Part shown: positions 25,201-38,220 of the stretch, in pieces | How positions within the stretch are numbered: the first letter of the stretch is position 1 | Layout of the letters: each line of letters opens with the position of its first letter | NCBI RefSeq assembly: GCF_029227915.1 | Contig: NC_079883.1 | Location: 30,630,001 to 30,694,000 of the forward strand | From: Hydractinia symbiolongicarpus | Lineage: Eukaryota > Cnidaria > Hydrozoa > Anthoathecata > Hydractiniidae | Direction of reading: 5' to 3' | DNA: 64,000 bases | Position numbers and translations under genes: made by a program | Notes under the pieces: model-generated | Told to the model about the DNA's origin: nothing | Seen by the model: only the letters and a program-made list of their open reading frames with translations | The model's database searches: none

Positions 25201-26282
25201 GCCCGGGATTTACGGCAAATCGCGAGATTTCGTTTGCCGGCGATTAAACCTCTTTCATTAAGCGTCTCATCAAAAATGAAAACATTTTTGAAAACTGCAA
25301 GTGTCATGCGTTTTAGTGGTGAAAAAATAATTTAAAAAATCGTTCTGGAAATGAGTTTACTCCCTGGGTACTTTCTTAGTATACATTCGACTATACGGGC
25401 CAAGCCCGGGATTTACGGCAAATCGCGAGATTTCGTTTGCCGGCGATTAAACCTCTTTCATTAAGCGTCTCATCAAAAATGAAAACATTTTTGAAAACTG
25501 CAAGTGTCATGCGTTTTAGTGGTGAAAAGATAATTTAAAAAATCGTTTTGGAAATGAGTTTACTTACAGGGTACTTTCTTTGTATACTTTTGACTATACG
25601 GGCCGAGTCCGGATTTACGGGAAGTCGCGGATTTTCGTTTGCCGGCGATTAAACTTCTTTTATTCAACGTCTCATCAAAAATGAAATCATTTTTAAAAAC
25701 TACAAGTCTCATGGGTTTTAGTGGTGAAATAATAATTTAAAAAATCGTTCGGGAAATGAGTTTACACCCTTTGTACTTTCTTTGTATACTTTTGACTATA
25801 CGAGCCGAGTCCGGGATTTACGGGAAATCGCTGGTTTTCGTTTGCCGGCAATTAAACTTCTTTTATTTAGCGTCTGATCAAAAATAAAAGCATTTTTGAA
25901 AACTACAAGTCTCAAGCGTTTTAGTGGAGAAAGAAAAATTTAAAAAATCGTTCGGGAAATAAGTTTATTCCTTGGGTACTTTCTTTTTATACATTCGACT
26001 ATACGGGCCAAGCCCGGGATTTACATGAAATCGCGGGATTTCGTTTGCCGGCGATTAAACCTCTTTCATTAAGCGTCTCGTCAAAAATGAAAACATTTTT
26101 GAAAACTACAAGTCTCATGCGTTTTAGTGGTAAAAAAAAAAATTAAAAAATCGTTCGGGAAATGAGTTTACACCCTGGGTACTTTCTTTGTATACTTTTG
26201 ACTATACGGGCCGAGTCCGGGATTTACGGGAAATCGCAGGTTTTCGTTTGCCGGCGATTAAACTTCTTTTATTCAGCGTCTC
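22234..26282 (+). repeat. 20-monomer (4049-bp) duplication, copy 2
   Basis: This is the head-to-tail second copy of the block starting near 18,185, 4049 bp downstream. The central junction lies near 22,230-22,270, where a tctcatc monomer continues into ctcaagcg; elsewhere ctcaagcg almost always follows tctgatc. Homology with copy 1 ends near 26,310, where copy 2 reads ctcatgcg and then enters an 87-bp truncated unit. The high similarity makes this the most recent large expansion in the window, or an assembly duplication. Confidence 0.93.
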
Positions 26283-26343
26283 ATCAAAAATGAAAACATT
26301 TTTGAAAACTACAAGTCTCATGCGTTTTAGTGGTGAAAAAATA

Positions 26344-26430
26344 ATTAAACTTCTTTTATTCAGCGTCTCATCAAAAATGAAAACATTTTTGAAAACTACA
26401 AGTCTCATGCGTTTTAGTGGTAAAAAAAAA
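26344..26430 (+). repeat. 87-bp truncated monomer
   Basis: It has the same deletion junction as the unit at 12,951 (aataatt into aaacttc) and is followed by the same ttcgttcgccgg monomer, here with the private change gcggttaaac. Confidence 0.92.
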
Positions 26431-28060
26431 TTTAAAAAATCGTTCGGGAAATGAGTTTACTCCCTGGGTACTTTCTTTATATACATTCGACTATACGGGC
26501 CAAGCCCGGGATTTACGTGAAATCGCGGGATTTCGTTCGCCGGCGGTTAAACTTCTTTTATTCAGCGTCTCATCAAAAATGAAATCATTTTTAAAAACTA
26601 CAAGTCTCATGGGTTTTAGTGGTGAAATAATAATTTAAAAAATCGTTCGGGAAATGAGTTTACACCCTGGGTACTTTCTTTGTATACTTTTGACTATACG
26701 GGCCGAGTCCGGGATTTACGGGAAGTCGCTGGTTTTCGTTTGCCGGCGATTAAACTTCTTTTGTTCAGCGTCTGATCAAAAATGAAAACATTTTTGAAAA
26801 CTACAAGTCTCAAGCGTTTTAGTGGTAAAAGAAAAATTTAAAAAATCGTTCGGGAAATATGTTTATTCCTTGGGTACTTTCTTTGTATACATTCGACTAT
26901 ACGGGCCAAGCCCGGGATTTACGGGAAATCGCGGGATTTCGTTTGCCGGCGATTAAACCTCTTTCATTAAGCGTCTCATCAAAAATGAAAACATTTTTGA
27001 AAACTACAAGTCTCATGCGTTTTAGTGGTAAAAAAAATTTAAAAAATCGTTCGGGAAATAAGTTTATTCCTTGGGTACTTTCTTTGTATACATTCGACTA
27101 TACGGGCCAAGCCCGGGATTTACGGGAAATCGCGGGATTTCGTTTGCCGGCGATTAAACCTCTTTCATTAAGCGTCTCATCAAAAATGAAAACATTTTTG
27201 AAAACTGCAAGTCTCATGCGTTTTAGTGGTGAAATAATAATTTAAAAAATCGTTCGGGAAATGAGTTTACACCCTGGGTACTTTCTTTGTATACTTTTGA
27301 CTATACGGGCCGAGTCCGGGATTTACGGGAAGTCGCGGGTTTTCGTTTGCCGGCGATTAAACTTCTTTTATTCAGCGTCTCATCAAAAATGAAAACATTT
27401 TTAAAAACTACAAGTCTCATGGGCTTTAGTGGTGAAATAATAACTTAAAAAATCGTTCGGGAAATGAGTTTACACCCTGGGTACTTTATTTCTATACTTT
27501 TGACTATACGAGCCGAGTCCGGGATTTACGGGAAATCGCTGGTTTTCGTTTGCCGGCGATTAAACTTCTTTTGTTCAGCGTCTGATCAAAAATGAAAACA
27601 TTTTTGAAAACTACAAGTCTCAAGCGTTTTAGTGGTAAAAGAAAAATTTAAAAAATCGTTCGGGAAATATGTTTATTCCTTGGGTACTTTCTTTGTATAC
27701 ATTCGACTATACGGGCCAAGCCCGGGATTTACGGGAAATCGCGGGATTTCGTTTGCCGGCGATTAAACCTCTTTCATTAAGCGTCTCATCAAAAATGAAA
27801 ACATTTTTGAAAACTACAAGTCTCATGCGTTTTAGTGGTAAAAAAAATTTAAAAAATCGTTCGGGAAATAAGTTTATTCCTTGGGTACTTTCTTTGTATA
27901 CATTCGACTATACGGGCCAAGCCCGGGATTTACGGGAAATCGCGGGATTTCGTTTGCCGGCGATTAAACCTCTTTCATTAAGCGTCTCATCAAAAATGAA
28001 AACATTTTTGAAAACTGCAAGTCTCATGCGTTTTAGTGGTAAAAAAAAAATTTAAAAAAT
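26420..28060 (+). repeat. 4-monomer tandem duplication, period 810 bp
   Basis: The markers ggtaaaagaaaaattt and gggaaatatgtttattcc occur near 26,824/26,856 and again 810 bp later near 27,634/27,666, and a third time near 29,341/29,373. In the first copy the last monomer ends with ggtgaaataataat, and in the second with a plain A tract, so the junction lies near 27,230. Confidence 0.83.
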
Positions 28061-28657
28061 CGTTCGGGAAATGAGTTTACTCCCTGGGTACTTTCTTAGT
28101 ATACATTCGACTATACGGGCCAAGCCCGGGATTTACGGCAAATCGCGGGATTTCGTTTGCCGGCGATTAAACCTCTTTCATTAAGCGTCTCATCAAAAAT
28201 GAAAACATTTTTGAAAACTGCAAGTGTCATGCGTTTTAGTGGTGAAAAGATAATTTAAAAAATCGTTTTGGAAATGAGTTTACTTACAGGGTACTTTCTT
28301 TGTGTACTTTTGACTATACGGGCCGAGTCCGGATTTACGGGAAGTCGCGGATTTTCGTTTGCCGGCGATTAAACTTCTTTTATTCAGCGTCTCATCAAAA
28401 ATGAAATCATTTTTAAAAACTACAAGTCTCATGCGTTTTAGTGGTAAAAAAAAAAATTAAAAAATCGTTCGGGAAATGAGTTTACACCCTGGGTACTTTC
28501 TTTGTATACTTTTGACTATACGGGCCGAGTACGGGATTTACGGGAAATCGCAGGTTTTCGTTTGCCGGCGATTAAACTTCTTTTATTCAGCGTCTCATCA
28601 AAAATGAAAACATTTTTAAAAACTACAAGTCTCATGCGTTTTAGTGGTGAAAAAATA

Positions 28658-28744
28658 ATTAAACTTCTTTTATTCAGCGTCTCATCAAAAATGAAAACAT
28701 TTTTGAAAACTACAAGTCTCATGCGTTTTAGTGGTAAAAAAAAA
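28658..28744 (+). repeat. 87-bp truncated monomer
   Basis: The junction attaaacttc is at 28658. The flanks match those at 26,344 (2,314 bp upstream) apart from cgagtacggg in the preceding monomer. Confidence 0.92.
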
Positions 28745-29559
28745 TTTAAAAAATCGTTCGGGAAATGAGTTTACTCCCTGGGTACTTTCTTTATATACAT
28801 TCGACTATACGGGCCAAGCCCGGGATTTACGTGAAATCGCGGGATTTCGTTCGCCGGCGATTAAACTTCTTTTATTCAGCGTCTCATCAAAAATGAAATC
28901 ATTTTTAAAAACTACAAGTCTCATGGGTTTTAGTGGTGAAATAATAATTTAAAAAATCGTTCGGGAAATGAGTTTACACCCTGGGTACTTTCTTTGTATA
29001 CTTTTGACTATACGGGCCGAGTCCGGGATTTACGGGAAGTCGCGGGTTTTCGTTTGCCGGCGATTAAACTTCTTTTATTCAGCGTCTCATCAAAAATAAA
29101 AACATTTTTAAAAACTACAAGTCTCATGGGCTTTAGTGGTGAAATAATAACTTAAAAAATCGTTCGGGAAATGAGTTTACACCCTGGGTACTTTATTTCT
29201 ATACTTTTGACTATACGAGCCGAGTCCGGGATTTACGGGAAATCGCTGGTTTTCGTTTGCCGGCGATTAAACTTCTTTTGTTCAGCGTCTGATCAAAAAT
29301 GAAAACATTTTTGAAAACTACAAGTCTCAAGCGTTTTAGTGGTAAAAGAAAAATTTAAAAAATCGTTCGGGAAATATGTTTATTCCTTGGGTACTTTCTT
29401 TGTATACATTCGACTATACGGGCCAAGCCCGGGATTTACGGGAAATCGCGGGATTTCGTTTGCCGGCGATTAAACCTCTTTCATTAAGCGTCTCATCAAA
29501 AATGAAAACATTTTTGAAAACTACAAGTCTCATGCGTTTTAGTGGTAAAAAAAATTTAA

Positions 29560-30780
29560 AAAATCGTTCGGGAAATAAGTTTATTCCTTGGGTACTTTCT
29601 TTGTATACATTCGACTATACGGGCCAAGCCCGGGATTTACGGGAAATCGCGGGATTTCGTTTGCCGGCGATTAAACCTCTTTCATTAAGCGTCTCATCAA
29701 AAATGAAAACATTTTTGAAAACTGCAAGTCTCATGCGTTTTAGTGGTAAAAAAAAAATTTAAAAAATCGTTCGGGAAATGAGTTTACTCCCTGGGTACTT
29801 TCTTAGTATACATTCGACTATACGGGCCAAGCCCGGGATTTACGGCAAATCGCGGGATTTCGTTTGCCGGCGATTAAACCTCTTTCATTAAGCGTCTCAT
29901 CAAAAATGAAAACATTTTTGAAAACTGCAAGTGTCATGCGTTTTAGTGGTGAAAAGATAATTTAAAAAATCGTTTTGGAAATGAGTTTACTTACAGGGTA
30001 CTTTCTTTGTGTACTTTTGACTATACGGGCCGAGTCCGGATTTACGGGAAGTCGCGGATTTTCGTTTGCCGGCGATTAAACTTCTTTTATTCAGCGTCTC
30101 ATCAAAAATGAAATCATTTTTAAAAACTACAAGTCTCATGGGTTTTAGTGGTGAAATAATAATTTAAAAAATCGTTCGGGAAATAAGTTTATTCCTTGGG
30201 TACTTTCTTTGTATACATTCGACTATACGGGCCAAGCCCGGGATTTACGGGAAATCGCGGGATTTCGTTTGCCGGCGATTAAACCTCTTTCATTAAGCGT
30301 CTCATCAAAAATGAAAACATTTTTGAAAACTGCAAGTCTCATGCGTTTTAGTGGTAAAAAAAAAATTTAAAAAATCGTTCGGGAAATGAGTTTACTCCCT
30401 GGGTACTTTCTTAGTATACATTCGACTATACGGGCCAAGCCCGGGATTTACGGCAAATCGCGGGATTTCGTTTGCCGGCGATTAAACCTCTTTCATTAAG
30501 CGTCTCATCAAAAATGAAAACATTTTTGAAAACTGCAAGTGTCATGCGTTTTAGTGGTGAAAAGATAATTTAAAAAATCGTTTTGGAAATGAGTTTACTT
30601 ACAGGGTACTTTCTTTGTGTACTTTTGACTATACGGGCCGAGTCCGGATTTACGGGAAGTCGCGGATTTTCGTTTGCCGGCGATTAAACTTCTTTTATTC
30701 AGCGTCTCATCAAAAATGAAATCATTTTTAAAAACTACAAGTCTCATGGGTTTTAGTGGTGAAATAATAATTTAAAAAAT
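29560..30780 (+). repeat. 3-monomer tandem duplication, period 608 bp
   Basis: The block gtgtcatgcgttttagtgg occurs at 29931 and 30539. Both copies are preceded by the ttcttagtatac/ggcaaatc monomer and followed by tttgtgtacttttgac and gaaatcattttt monomers. The period of 608 bp is the same 3-mer scale as at 14.45-16.3 kb. Confidence 0.85.
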
Positions 30781-31376
30781 CGTTCGGGAAATGAGTTTAC
30801 ACCCTGGGTACTTTCTTTGTATACTTTTGACTATACGAGCCGAGTCCGGGATTTACGGGAAATCGCTGGTTTTCGTTTGCCGGCGATTAAACTTCTTTTG
30901 TTCAGCGTCTGATCAAAAATGAAAACATTTTTGAAAACTAAAAGTCTCAAGCGTTTTAGTGGTGAAAGAAAAATTTAAAAAATTGTTGGGGAAATAAGTT
31001 TATTCCTTGGGTACTTTCTTTGTATACATTCGACTATACGGGCCAAGCCCGGGATTTACGGGAAATCGCGGGATTTCGTTTGCCGCCGATTAAACCTCTT
31101 TCATTAAGCGTCTCGTCAAAAATGAAACATTTTTGAAAACTGCAAGTGTCATGCGTTTTAGTGGTGAAAAGATAATTTAAAAAATCGTTTTGGAAATGAG
31201 TTTACTTACAGGGTACTTTCTTTGTATACTTTTGACTATACGGGCCGAGTCCGGATTTACGGGAAGTCGCGGATTTTCGTTTGCCGGCGATTAAACTTCT
31301 TTTATTCAGCGTCTCATCAAAAATGAAATCATTTTTAAAAACTACAAGTCTCATGCGTTTTAGTGGTGAAAAAATA

Positions 31377-31463
31377 ATTAAACTTCTTTTATTCAGCGTC
31401 TCATCAAAAATAAAAACATTTTTGAAAACTACAAGTCTCATGCGTTTTAGTGGTAAAAAAAAA
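31377..31463 (+). repeat. 87-bp truncated monomer
   Basis: The junction is at 31377. Here the preceding monomer is a gaaatcattttt form with gtccggatttacgggaagtc, unlike the other 87-bp units, and the unit itself carries aaaaataaaaac. The junction has therefore been moved onto a different left neighbour by recombination. Confidence 0.92.
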
Positions 31464-32784
31464 TTTAAAAAATCGTTCGGGAAATGAGTTTACTCCCTGG
31501 GTACTTTCTTTGTATACATTCGACTATACGGGCCAAGCCCGGGATTTACGTGAAATCGCGGGATTTCGTTCGCCGGCGATTAAACTTCTTTTATTCAGCG
31601 TCTCATCAAAAATGAAATCATTTTTAAAAACTACAAGTCTCATGGGTTTTAGTGGTGAAATAATAATTTAAAAAATCGTTCGGGAAATGAGTTTACACCC
31701 TGGGTACTTTCTTTGTATACTTTTGACTATACGGGCCGAGTCCGGGATTTACGGGAAGTCGCGGGTTTTCGTTTGCCGGCGATTAAACTTCTTTTATTCA
31801 GCGTCTCATCAAAAATGAAAACATTTTTAAAAACTACAAGTCTCATGGGCTTTAGTGGTGAAATAATAACTTAAAAAATCGTTCGGGAAATGAGTTTACA
31901 CCCTGGGTACTTTATTTCTATACTTTTGACTATACGAGCCGAGTCCGGGATTTACGGGAAATCGCTGGTTTTCGTTTGCCGGCGATTAAACTTCTTTTGT
32001 TCAGCGTCTGATCAAAAATGAAAACATTTTTGAAAACTACAAGTCTCAAGCGTTTTAGTGGTAAAAGAAAAATTTAAAAAATCGTTCGGGAAATAAGTTT
32101 ATTCCTTGGGTACTTTCTTTGTATACATTCGACTATACGGGCCAAGCCCGGGATTTACGGGAAATCGCGGGATTTCGTTTGCCGGCGATTAAACCTCTTT
32201 CATTAAGCGTCTCATCAAAAATGAAAACATTTTTGAAAACTACAAGTCTCATGCGTTTTAGTGGTAAAAAAAATTTAAAAAATCGTTCGGGAAATAAGTT
32301 TATTCCTTGGGTACTTTCTTTGTATACATTCGATTATACGGGCCAAGCCCGGGATTTACGGGAAATCGCGGGATTTCGTTTGCCGGCGATTAAACCTCTT
32401 TCATTAAGCGTCTCATCAAAAATGAAAACATTTTTGAAAACTGCAAGTCTCATGCGTTTTAGTGGTAAAAAAAAAATTTAAAAAATCGTTCGGGAAATGA
32501 GTTTACTCCCTGGGTACTTTCTTAGTATACATTCGACTATACGGGCCAAGCCCGGGATTTACGGCAAATCGCGGGATTTCGTTTGCCGGCGATTAAACCT
32601 CTTTCATTAAGCGTCTCATCAAAAATGAAAACATTTTTAAAAACTGCAAGTGTCATGCGTTTTAGTGGTGAAAAGATAATTTAAAAAATCGTTTTGGAAA
32701 TGAGTTTACTTACAGGGTACTTTCTTTGTGTACTTTTGACTATACGGGCCGAGTCCGGATTTACGGGAAGTCGCGGATTTTCGT

Positions 32785-33001
32785 TTGCCGGCGATTAAAC
32801 TTCTTTTATTCAGCGTCTCATCAAAAATGAAATCATTTTTAAAAACTACAAGTCTCATGGGTTTTAGTGGTGAAATAATAATTTATTTATCGGATTTTCG
32901 TTTGCCGGCGATTAAACTTCTTTTATTCAGCGTCTCATCAAAAATGAAATCATTTTTAAAAACTACAAGTCTCATGGGTTTTAGTGGTGAAATAATAATT
33001 T
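32785..33001 (+). repeat. Monomer pair with unique 117-bp truncation and TTTAT junction
   Basis: The block tcgtttgccg recurs at 32781 and 32898, only 117 bp apart. At 32,875-32,900 the sequence reads ataattta, then tttat, then cggattttcg. The left part is a normal type A tail and the right part a normal gcggattttcg monomer, so about 85 bp is missing and the five bases tttat belong to neither flank. This is the only such junction I found in the window. Confidence 0.85.
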
Positions 33002-33349
33002 AAAAAATCGTTCGGGAAATAAGTTTATTCCTTGGGTACTTTCTTTGTATACATTCGACTATACGGGCCAAGCCCGGGATTTACGGGAAATCGCGGGATT
33101 TCGTTTGCCGGCGATTAAACCTCTTTCATTAAGCGTCTCGTCAAAAATGAAAACATTTTTGAAAACTACAAGTCTCATGCGTTTTAGTGGTAAAAAAAAA
33201 ATTTAAAAAATCGTTCGGGAAATGAGTTTACTCCCTGGGTACTTTCTTAGTATACATTCGACTATACGGGCCAAGCCCGGGATTTACGGCAAATCGCGGG
33301 ATTTCGTTTGCCGGCGATTAAACCTCTTTCATTAAGCGTCTCATCAAAA

Positions 33350-36300
33350 ATGAAAACATTTTTGAAAACTACAAGTCTCATGCGTTTTAGTGGTGAAAAA
33401 ATAATTAAACTTCTTTTATTCAGCGTCTCATCAAAAATGAAAACATTTTTGAAAACTACAAGTCTCATGCGTTTTAGTGGTGAAAAAATAATTAAACTTC
33501 TTTTATTCAGCGTCTCATCAAAAATGAAAACATTTTTGAAAACTACAAGTCTCATGCGTTTTAGTGGTAAAAAAAAATTTAAAAAATCGTTCGGGAAATG
33601 AGTTTACTCCCTGGGTACTTTCTTTGTATACATTCGACTATACGGGCCAAGCCCGGGATTTACGGGAAATCGCAGGATTTCGTTTGCCGGCGATTAAACT
33701 TCTTTTATTCAGCGTCTCATCAAAAATGAAATCATTTTTAAAAACTACAAGTCTCATGGGTTTTAGTGGTGAAATAATAATTTAAAAAATCGTTCGGGAA
33801 ATGAGTTTACACCCTGGGTACTTTCTTTGTATACTTTTGACTATACGGGCCGAGTCCGGGATTTACGGGAAGTCGCGGGTTTTCGTTTGCCGGCGATTAA
33901 ACTTCTTTTATTCAGCGTCTCATCAAAAATGAAAACATTTTTAAAAACTACAAGTCTCATGGGCTTTAGTGGTGAAATAATAATTTAAAAAATCCTTCGG
34001 GAAATGAGTTTACACCCTGGGTACTTTCTTTGTATACTTTTGACTATACGAGCCGAGTCCGGGATTTACGGGAAATCGCTGGTTTTCGTTTGCCGGCGAT
34101 TAAACTTCTTTTGTTCAGCGTCTGATCAAAAATGAAAACATTTTTGAAAACTACAAGTCTCAAGCGTTTTAGTGGTGAAAGAAAAATTTAAAAAATCGTT
34201 CGGGAAATAAGTTTATTCCTTGGGTACTTTCTTTGTATACATTCGACTATACGGGCCAAGCCCGGGATTTACGGGAAATCGCGGGATTTCGTTTGCCGGC
34301 GACTAAACCTCTTTCATTAAGCCTCTCGTCAAAAATGAAAACATTTTTGAAAACTACAAGTCTCATGCGTTTTAGTGGTAAAAAAAAAAATTAAAAAATC
34401 GTTCGGGAAATGAGTTTACACCCTGGGTACTTTCTTTGTATACTTTTGACTATACGGGCCGAGTCCGGGATTTACGGGAAATCGCAGGTTTTCGTTTGCC
34501 GGCGATTAAACTTCTTTTATTCAGCGTCTCATCAAAAATTAAAACATTTTTGAAAACTACAAGTCTCATGCGTTTTAGTGGTGAAAAGATAATTTAAAAA
34601 ATCGTTCGGGAAATGAGTTTACTCCCTGGGTACTTTCTTTGTATACTTTTGAATATGCGGGCCGAGTCCGGGGTTTACGGGAAATGGCGGGTTTTCGTTT
34701 GCCGGCGATTAAACTTCTTTTATTCAGCGTCTGATCAAAAATAAAAACATTTTTGAAAACTACAAGTCTCAAGCGTTTTAGTGGTGAAAAAAAAATTTAA
34801 AAAATCGTTCGGGAAATGAGTTTACTCCCTGGGTACTTTCTTTGTATACATTCGACTATACGGGCCAAGCCCGGGATATACGGGAAATCGCGGGATTTCG
34901 TTTGCCGGCGATTTAACCTCTTTCATTAAGCGTCTCATCAAAAATGAAAACATTTTTGAAAACTACAAGTCTCATGCGTTTTCGTGGTAAAAAAAAATTT
35001 AAAAAATCGTTCGGGAAATGAGTTTACACCCTGGGTACTTTCTTTGTATACATTCGACTATACGGGCCAAGCCCGGGATTTACGGGAAATCGCGGGTTTT
35101 CGTTTGCCGGCGATAAAACCTCTTTCATTAAGCGTCTCATCAAAAATGAAAACTTTTTTGAAAACTACAAGTCTAATGCGTTTTAGTGGTAAAAAAAATT
35201 TTAAAAAATCGTTTGGGAAATGAGTTTACTCCCTGGGTACTTTCTTTGTATACATTCGACTATACGGGCCAAGCCCGGGATTTACGGGAAATCGCGGGAT
35301 TTCGTTTGCCGGCGATTAAACCTCTTTCATTAAGCGTCTCATCAAAAATGAAAACATTTTTGAAAACTGCAAGTCTCATGCGTTTTAGTGGTAAAAAAAA
35401 AAATTAAAAAATCGTTCGGGAAACGAGTTTACTCCCTGGGTACTTTCTTTGTATACATTCGACTATGCGGGCCAAGCCCGGGATTTACGGGAAATCGCGG
35501 GATTTCGTTTGCCGGCGATTAAACCTCTTTCATTAAGCGTCTCATCAAAAATGAAAACATTTTTGAAAACTACAAGTCTCATCTGTTTTAGTGGTAAAAA
35601 GATAATTTAAAAAATCGTTCGGGAAATGAGTTTACTCCCTGGGTACTTTCTTTGTATACATTCAACTATACGGGCCAAGCCCGGGATTTACGGGAAATCG
35701 CGGGATTTCGTTTGCCGGCGATTAAACCTCTTTCATTAAAGGTCTCATCAAAAATGAAAACATTTTTGAAAACTGCAAGTCTCATGCGTTTTAGTGGTAA
35801 AAAAAAAATTTAAAAAATCGTTCGGGAAATGAGTTTACTCCCTGGGTACTTTCTTAGTATACATTCGACTATACGGGTCAAGCCCGGGACTTACGGCAAA
35901 TCGCGGGATTTCGTTTGCCGGCGATTAAACCTCTTTTATTAAGCGTCTCATCAAAAATGAAAACATTTTTGAAAACTGCAAGTGTCATGCGTTTTAGTGG
36001 TGAAAAGATAATTTAAAAAATCGTTTTGGAAATGAGTTTACTTACAGGGTACTTTCTTTGTATACATTCGACTATACGGGCCAAGCCCGGGATTTACGGG
36101 AAATCGCGGGTTTTCGTTTGCCGGCGATTAAACCTCTTTCATTAAGCGTCTCATCGAAAATGAAAACATTTTTGAAAACTACAAGTCTCATGCGTTTTAG
36201 TGGTAAAAAAAAAAATTAAAAAAATCGTTCGGGAAATGAGTTTACTCCCTGGGTACTTTCTTTGTATACTTTTGACTATATGGGCCGAGTCCGGGATTTA

Positions 36301-36910
36301 CGGGAAATCGCAGGTTTTCGTTTGCCGGCGATTAAACTTCTTTTGTTCATCGTCTCATCAAAAATGAAAACATTTTCAAAAACTACAAGTCTCATGCGTT
36401 TTAGTGGTGAAAAAATAATTTAAAAAATCGTTCGGGAAATGAGTTTACTCCCTGGGTACTTTCTTTGTATACTTTTGACTATACGGGCCGAGTCCAGGAT
36501 TTACGGGAAGTCGCGGGGTTTCGTTTGAGGGCGATTAAACTTCTTTTATTTAGCTTCTCATCAAAAATGAAAACATTTTTAAAAACTACAAGTCTCATGG
36601 GCTTTAGTGGTGAAATAATAATTTAAAAAATCGTTCGGGAAATGCGTTTACACCCTGGGTACTTTCTTTGTATACTTTTGACTATACGGGCCGAGTCCGG
36701 GATTTACGGGAAATCGCAGGTTTTCGTTTACCGGCGATTAAACTTCTTTTATTCAGCGTCTCATCAAAAATGAAAACATTTTTGAAAACTACAAGTCTCA
36801 TGCGTTTTAGTGGTGAAAAAATAATTTAAAAAATCGTTCTGGAAATGAGTTTACTCCATGGGTACTTTCTTTTTATACTTTTGACTATACGGGCCGAGTC
36901 CGGATTTACG
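33350..36910 (+). repeat. Dispersed 3.56-kb segment, second copy
   Basis: This block is collinear with 17,410-20,970 at offset 15,940. It keeps markers such as gaatatgcgggccg, ttttcgtggt, ctcatctg, gggtcaagcccgggac and gagggcgatt. Differences include a restored ATTAAAAAAATCG tail near 36,215, where the other copy has the short A11 form. It diverges after gggaagtcgcgg near 36,910. Confidence 0.85.
33404..33577 (+). repeat. Two consecutive 87-bp truncated monomers
   Basis: The junctions are at 33404 and 33491. The preceding monomer is type B (cctctttcattaagc), whereas at 17,464 it is type A, so the pair has been joined to a new left flank. From here rightward the sequence follows 17,464 onward at offset 15,940. 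Confidence 0.92.
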
Positions 36911-38220
36911 GGAAGTCGCGGATTTTCGTTTGCCGGCGATTAAACTTCTTTTATTCAGCGTCTCATCAAAAATGAAAACATTTTTAAAAACTACAAGTCT
37001 CATGGGCTTTAGTGGTGAAATAATAATTTAAAAAATCGTTCCGGAAATGAGTTTACACCCTGGGTACTTTCTTTGTATACTTTTGACTATACGGGCCGAG
37101 TCCGGGATTTACGGGAAGTCGCAGGTTTTCGTTTGCCGGCGATTAAACTTTTTTTATTCAGCGTCTCATCAAAAATGAAAACATTTTTGAAAACTACAAG
37201 TCTCATGGGCTTTAGTGGTGAAATAATAATTTAAAAAAGTGTTCGGGAAATGAGTTTACACCCTGGGTACTTTTTTTGTATACTTTTGACTATACGAGCC
37301 GAGTCCGGGATTTACGGGAAATCGCTGGTTTTCCTTTGCCGGCGATTAAACTTCTTTTGTTCAGCGTCTGATCAAAAATGAAAACATTTTTGAAAACTAC
37401 AAGTCTCAAGCGTTTTAGTGGTGAAATAATAATTTAAAAAATCGTTCGGGAAATGAGTTTATTCCCTGGGTACTTTCTTTGTATACATTCGACTATACGG
37501 GCCAAGCCCGGGATTTACGGGAGATCGCGGGATTTCGTTTGCCGGCGATTAAACCTCTTTCATTAAGCGTCTCGTCAAAAATGAAAACATTTTTGAAAAC
37601 TACAAGTTTCATGCGTTTTAGTGGTAAAAAAAAAATTTAAAAAATCGTTCGGGAAATGAGTTTACACCCTCGGTACTTTCTTTGTATACTTTTGACTATA
37701 CGGGCCGAGTCCGGGATTTACGGGAAATCGCAGGTTTTCGTTTGCCGGCAATTAAACTTCTTTTATTCAGCGTCTGATCAAAAATGAAAACATTTTTGAA
37801 AACTATAAGTCTCAAGCGTTTTAGTGGTGAAAGAAAAATTTAAAAAATCGTTCGGGAAATGAGTTTATTCCCTGGGTACTTTCTTTGTATACATTCGACT
37901 ATACGGGCCAAGCCCGGGATTTACGGGAGATCGCGGGATTTCGTTTGCCGGCGATTAAACCTCTGTCATTAAGCGTCTCGTCAAAAATGAAAACATTTTT
38001 GAAAACTACAAGTTTCATGCGTTTTAGTGGTAAAAAAAAAATTTAAAAAATCGTTCGGGAAAAGAATTTACTCCCTGGGTACTTTCTTTGCATACTTTTG
38101 ACTATGCGGGCCGAGTCCGGGGTTTACGGGAAATGGCGGGTTTTCGTTTGCCGGCGATTAAACTTCTTTTATTCAGCGTCTGATCAAAAATGAAAACATT
38201 TTTGAAAACTACAAGTCTCA

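Larger units (their letters stand above)
26283..33350 (+). repeat. Mosaic HOR domain with recurring 87-bp units
   Basis: This domain holds several partial repeats of a block also seen at 12.7-14.9 kb. The rare marker gtactttatttctatac lies at 13481, 27481, 29188 and 31907; the last three are 1707 and 2719 bp apart. The block that follows each single 87-bp unit (ttcgttcgccgg and gaaatcattttt monomers) starts near 26.4, 28.7 and 31.4 kb. Unit lengths vary because whole monomers were gained or lost between copies. Confidence 0.82.

Noticed and set aside
32880-32900. Possible small insertion or transposon footprint at tttat
   Set aside because: There is no target-site duplication or terminal inverted repeat; a deletion with filler bases explains it more simply.
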